From assembly GCA_017528205.1 (NCBI GenBank), contig JAFXPE010000033.1, positions 44,026-108,025 of the forward strand: a DNA stretch of 64,000 nucleotides, given 5' to 3'. A model generated the notes under the pieces. That model was not told the DNA's origin. It made no database searches and saw only the letters and a list, made by a program, of their open reading frames with translations. The translations under genes and the position numbers were made by a program. The stretch is from Alphaproteobacteria bacterium (GTDB taxonomy: Bacteria > Pseudomonadota > Alphaproteobacteria > RF32 > CAG-239). Shown here in pieces: positions 61,089 through 64,000 of the stretch; the stretch's first letter is position 1; every line of letters starts with the position of its first letter.

Positions 61089-61621
61089 TATTCCTCACAA
61101 AATGCAAGGGTATTGTAAGGCTGTTGCTTAATTTCTTCCGTCGTCAGATTGTGTTTTTTTCTGTCTGAATCAATGCAATAACCTCTTTTCAACTTGCCGT
61201 TGTAATAATAAAGTTGACCGTTTCTCTTGCCTTCGAGGTTATTCGATTTAACATCGCCGTTTAATTCACCTTTGCGATATTTGGCCGTAAGCCACAATTT
61301 GCCGTTAGGATAATACCAGAGTTCTTTGCCGTTTTTAACTCCCCGACTGTAATGTGAAATGCGTTCCAAAACCCCTCTTTCATCATAAAAGCGGCTTTTT
61401 CCGTAACGATAACCGTCGCTGAAATTACCCTTGCTGGCAACTGTACCGTTGGCATTTCTGAGAACAACTATCCCTTTAATCGGCTTACCGCTGTAATTTT
61501 CGCAATAATCTTTAGCATATTGCGTGGTGCAAACCACCTTATAGGCATAAAACTTGGCGCTCGCAGGCGTTGAGAGCATAAAAATCGTTAAAAACAAAGG
61601 TGTAAATATAGTCTTATTCAT
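61088..61621 (-). CDS. Secreted MORN/YwqK-repeat protein
   Basis: A 177-residue protein with a signal peptide (cut after TPASA). The mature part has NG-containing repeats: KPIKGIVVLRNANGTVASKGNF, RYGKSRFYDERGVLERI, KNGKELWYYPNGKLWLTAKY, LNGDVKSNNLEG. CTTQYAKDYC near the start may form a disulfide. It is translationally coupled to the patatin gene. Confidence 0.78.
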   Translation of the reverse strand: MNKTIFTPLFLTIFMLSTPASAKFYAYKVVCTTQYAKDYCENYSGKPIKGIVVLRNANGTVASKGNFSDGYRYGKSRFYDERGVLERISHYSRGVKNGKELWYYPNGKLWLTAKYRKGELNGDVKSNNLEGKRNGQLYYYNGKLKRGYCIDSDRKKHNLTTEEIKQQPYNTLAFCEE

Positions 61622-61635
61622 GGCTTTTCCCCGTT

Positions 61636-63063
61636 TTAATCGTTAATCCCCTTGCCGTGAGCGGCAAAAAAGTCAAACCCCGCAGACGATTTCATCGAAA
61701 CATCGGTTTGACGCTTATTTTTATCTTCTATGCCATATTGGGCTTTTAAGATATCGAGCTTGGTCAAAATCTCCACCTTATTATCATCGTCAGGCAAAAC
61801 TTTGCGCAACTTTTCATCAATTTCGTTATACAAACGGCGGTCTTCGTCGTCTATAATTTCAAGCTCATGAAACTCGTTTATGCTGGCCTTGAGCAATTCC
61901 TGCTTTAAGGCCATATCATCGGTCACATCGGAAATTTTTTCACATTCGCGAATGCGGGCGCGCCCCGTCAACAACTCGGCGAGTTCCAATCTGGTTTGAA
62001 CATAAGCCGGCTTGTTGGAAATTTTTTGTTGCTCGGAAATCGCATTCAAAACATCGATTTTTTCATCTTTGTTTTGCGTATATTCCAAGGCGCTGCGATA
62101 ATGCTTAACCACCGAACGCAGGCGTTCTTCCTTTTTAGAGCTGAAACCGTCGGTTCCCTTATAGTCGAGCAACGTATCGGCATAAAGCTTATGCGCCCGA
62201 TACACATCGCGCGGATCGGTGGAATTATCAATCACCCGATGACAGGCATCCAATATCTTTTGCGGATTATAATCAAAGCTGTCCTGCCAATCTTTGTGCA
62301 CGTTTAATATCAGATTGATATTGGTATTGGTCATATCCAAGGCCTTGCGTTCGTAACTTAGAGCCATAAAATGCTCGCGATACACGGCTTGCGAGGTGTT
62401 TTTCTGTACTGAATTAACCTCGTAAATCATACCGATATTATAATAAAACTGCGCCATTTGTTCGCGATTTATATCGCCGTTGGAATAATAATCTTCCATT
62501 TGCATGATTTTGCTGTTCAGCTCGGTTGTGCCGCTTTTGGAAGAATATATTTCCGCCACATCGCGACTGAGTTGCAAAATCTGATAATCCGCCAATAAAT
62601 CCGGAATTCTCCCGGCACGATGGAAAAACAACCTATCATAATAGCTTTCTTTGGTGTTTTCGGCATCAAGCTGCAACTCCGTCAGCCCGAAAATATTTTC
62701 AAACGCCGAATTTATGCTCTTTTTATCCAAACTGATGGCATCAGATTTAATACCGGTTAATTTATCACGCAAAAAGTCGGCCACCAACGCCTGTTGACGG
62801 TCATCTTCCAAAGTTGCGTTGGTTGCTTCTTCCTGACTGACTTCTTCTCCGAAATGAAGCAATTGCAGATAACGATAATATTTTGCCACGTTTTCTTTGC
62901 GAGCCGCAGCAGTTTGAATCATATTCAAAGCGTGCTGAAACAACTCTACATCGCTGAGCGGTTCAATCGTAACCAGCTGCGAGCTTTCGACAACTTTTTC
63001 TTCCTGTTCTTCATTTTTTTCAATATTTTCATTTTCCGGTGTTTTATCGGTATCTTCTGCCAT
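61636..63063 (-). CDS. Unknown acidic helical-repeat protein
   Basis: A 475-residue soluble protein. The first 35 residues are extremely acidic (DKTPENENIEKNEEQEEK). The rest is helix after helix with TPR-like spacing: MAQFYYNIGMIYEVN, AHKLYADTLLDYKG, VKHYRSALEYTQNKDEKIDVLN. No enzyme motif. It lies 14 nt before the MORN-type gene, so the three genes form a unit. A perfect AGGAGG site precedes it. Confidence 0.65.
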   Translation of the reverse strand: MAEDTDKTPENENIEKNEEQEEKVVESSQLVTIEPLSDVELFQHALNMIQTAAARKENVAKYYRYLQLLHFGEEVSQEEATNATLEDDRQQALVADFLRDKLTGIKSDAISLDKKSINSAFENIFGLTELQLDAENTKESYYDRLFFHRAGRIPDLLADYQILQLSRDVAEIYSSKSGTTELNSKIMQMEDYYSNGDINREQMAQFYYNIGMIYEVNSVQKNTSQAVYREHFMALSYERKALDMTNTNINLILNVHKDWQDSFDYNPQKILDACHRVIDNSTDPRDVYRAHKLYADTLLDYKGTDGFSSKKEERLRSVVKHYRSALEYTQNKDEKIDVLNAISEQQKISNKPAYVQTRLELAELLTGRARIRECEKISDVTDDMALKQELLKASINEFHELEIIDDEDRRLYNEIDEKLRKVLPDDDNKVEILTKLDILKAQYGIEDKNKRQTDVSMKSSAGFDFFAAHGKGIND

Positions 63064-63150
63064 TATATTCCTCCTGATTGTGCAATTATATAATCATATT
63101 TTGCATAGTTTTTCAAGTACAAAAATTGCCGAAAATAATTTTTTGGATAA
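63064..63150. other. AT-rich spacer before the tandem repeat
   Basis: No gene or RNA seen. It should contain the promoter of the acidic-protein operon, but no box pair stands out. Confidence 0.4.
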
Positions 63151-63395
63151 ATTGCTAAGTAAAAACAACCGCTGCTCCGAATTCAACGTTGATATGTCAT
63201 ACCCGACCTGATCGGGCATCTCAAGCGTCGCCGTGCAATATAGTCAGATAATATTGCCATATTATTTGCCCAAGGACGCAACTGCAAGAGCAGAGATTCT
63301 TCACTTCGTTCAGAATGACAGCCATTTTCTTCGAGTTAAAGGCACAAAAAAAACCTTCCCGAAAAGGAAGGATTTTTTAATTGGTGCCCTGAAGA
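63151..63395 (-). repeat. Tandem duplication unit, distal copy (tRNA-Leu tail + terminator + palindromic repeat)
   Basis: This unit repeats 63396-63640 almost base for base, apart from the terminator stem and a few substitutions. Read on the minus strand it begins with the last bases of tRNA-Leu (CTTCAGGGCACCA), then a terminator, then a 130-bp palindromic repeat (GTCATTCTGAAC...GTCGGGTATGAC). Confidence 0.9.
63354..63371 (-). terminator. Terminator in the distal tandem unit
   Basis: CCTTCC pairs with GGAAGG, followed by eight Ts on the minus strand. Confidence 0.75.
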
Positions 63396-63640
63396 ATTGC
63401 TAAGTAAAAACAACCGCTGCTCCGAATTCAACGTTGATATGTCATACCCAACCTGATCGGACATCTCAAGCGTCGCCGTGCAATATAGTCAGATAATATT
63501 GCCATATTATTTGCCCAAGGACGCAACTGCAAGAGCAGAGATTCTTCACTTCGTTCAGAATGACAGTCATTTTCTTCGAGTTAAAGGCATAAAAAAAGCT
63601 CCCTCAAACGAGGGAGCTTTTTTATTGGTGCCCTGAAGAA
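63396..63640 (-). repeat. Tandem duplication unit, tRNA-proximal copy
   Basis: Same unit as 63151-63395, ending inside the 3' end of the intact tRNA-Leu gene. The inner palindromic repeat has GTCATACCCAACCTGATCGG here and GTCATACCCGACC in the other copy. Confidence 0.9.
63597..63618 (-). terminator. Terminator of tRNA-Leu
   Basis: AGCTCCCT pairs perfectly with AGGGAGCT, with a T-run on the minus strand, 8 nt after the tRNA. Confidence 0.88.
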
Positions 63641-63711
63641 GACTCGAACTTCCACTGCCTGGGGCAACATGCACCTGAAGCATGCGCGTCTACCAATTCC
63701 GCCATCAGGGC
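63626..63711 (-). tRNA. tRNA-Leu (CAG)
   Basis: Reading the minus strand, the gene starts GCCCTGATGGCGGAATTGG and pairs with TCAGGGC at the 3' end. The anticodon arm is CATGC-TTCAGGT-GCATG, giving CAG. A class II variable arm is present, the T-loop reads TTCGAGT, and CCA is encoded. The last 14 bases are repeated 244 bp downstream. Confidence 0.95.
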
Positions 63712-63797
63712 AAAAACGGATACAGAGCATTGTATAATCGTTTTTTGCACCGGTGTCAATATTTTTTGCATAGTTTGCAGATTTTTTTATAAATCGG

Positions 63798-64000
63798 CTA
63801 AAACTCCCAAGCCAATCCGAACAAAGCGCGATAATCATTGCCGGCTTTACGATGCTCCGGATTAATGCGCATCGCTATCTCGCTGCCGATACTCACCGCC
63901 TCGCTCAGCTCTTTGTTGCCGTAAAGCGCCAGTTTGTATTCTCTCTTAGACGGCTTCATGCTCGCTTTGTAGCGGTTTCTGTACACTTCGTCCGAATAAT
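63798..64000 (-). CDS. C-terminal end of an outer-membrane beta-barrel protein (partial)
   Basis: The frame enters from the right edge and runs 66 residues to a TAA at 63798. Alternating strands are visible (REYKLALYGN, SIGSEIAMRI, DYRALFGLAWEF), and the last residue is Phe preceded by a hydrophobic-alternating strand, the usual BAM recognition signal. This fits an autotransporter or similar barrel; the passenger and start lie outside. A GTG within the frame is not the true start. Confidence 0.7.
   Translation of the reverse strand, partial: YSDEVYRNRYKASMKPSKREYKLALYGNKELSEAVSIGSEIAMRINPEHRKAGNDYRALFGLAWEF

Noticed and set aside
63151..63640. CRISPR array
   Set aside because: Only two units of 245 bp without spacers; explained as a tandem duplication with a tRNA tail. 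No CRISPR-like short repeats elsewhere.
63581..63838. 85-codon minus-strand frame
   Set aside because: Runs through tRNA-Leu and its terminator; not compatible with a coding gene.

Overview
The window looks like part of a chromosome from an AT-rich, Gram-negative alphaproteobacterium. The evidence is gene content and order: lspA - bamF-type (DUF3035) lipoprotein - two M16 peptidases; ihfA - merR; hfq - hflX; a short MtaB directly before ftsY; and outer-membrane lipid transport genes (mlaA, mlaC). Glycolysis genes (pgi, gap, pgk), an L-lactate dehydrogenase and a full pyridine-salvage operon suggest a fermentative, host- or gut-associated organism. That lifestyle, and any link to uncultured gut alphaproteobacterial lineages, is inference. 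No rRNA, CRISPR array, transposase or prophage is visible. Two tRNAs are present: Arg-CCT and Leu-CAG.

Layout. 1-1.4 kb: edge of a probable mobile segment, with a cut-off gene carrying an HUH-like motif, about 1 kb of AT-rich DNA, and two copies of a tRNA-like 3' tail plus terminator. 1.4-4.8 kb: mlaA-mlaC-mtaB-ftsY operon. 4.8-11 kb (minus strand): YfhO-like membrane protein, tRNA-Arg, merR, ihfA, a small membrane-protein cluster and a DUF2130 nuclease-like gene. 11-19.8 kb (minus): glutamine-amidotransferase-like gene, then a tightly coupled run read lspA, bamF, two M16 peptidases, pgi, mutL, and then rnhB. 19.8-29.6 kb (minus): rhodanese, DUF2207/LemA pair, gap-pgk, rsmB-like, an alpha/beta hydrolase, and two isolated unknown genes with their own promoters and terminators.

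29.7-34.7 kb (plus): a four-gene galactofuranose glycan operon (GT2, glf, GT2, GlfT2-like). It faces a gene for a 921-residue fusion of polysaccharide pyruvyl transferase, an iron-sulfur FrhB-like domain and a carbohydrate-binding-like tail. 38-45.6 kb: cobB and a Firmicutes-style murG (minus), hfq-hflX-lipoprotein (plus), HU (minus), two lipoprotein genes, and a glycosyltransferase/PIG-L deacetylase fusion. 45.7-49.4 kb (minus): NAD salvage operon nadM-pncA-pncB-nadE with a leader that can form competing hairpins and an intercistronic terminator sharing an 11-nt motif with it. 49.4-51.3 kb: small unknown genes and an HD hydrolase. 51.4-58 kb (plus): two ABC half-exporters followed by three genes of unknown function. 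58-63 kb (minus on balance): bcp, ldh, ybaK, patatin, a MORN-type protein and an acidic helical protein. 63.1-63.7 kb: tRNA-Leu followed by a 245-bp tandem duplication that repeats the tRNA 3' tail, a palindromic repeat and a terminator. The window ends inside an outer-membrane beta-barrel gene.

The least ordinary items are the NAD-operon leader, the two loci with duplicated tRNA tails, the dispersed palindromic repeats (including a 155-163 bp element present twice in inverse orientation at gene ends), the pyruvyl-transferase/FrhB fusion, and the unknown genes downstream of the ABC exporter pair. Start sites were often moved downstream from the longest possible frame to a start with a clear Shine-Dalgarno sequence.
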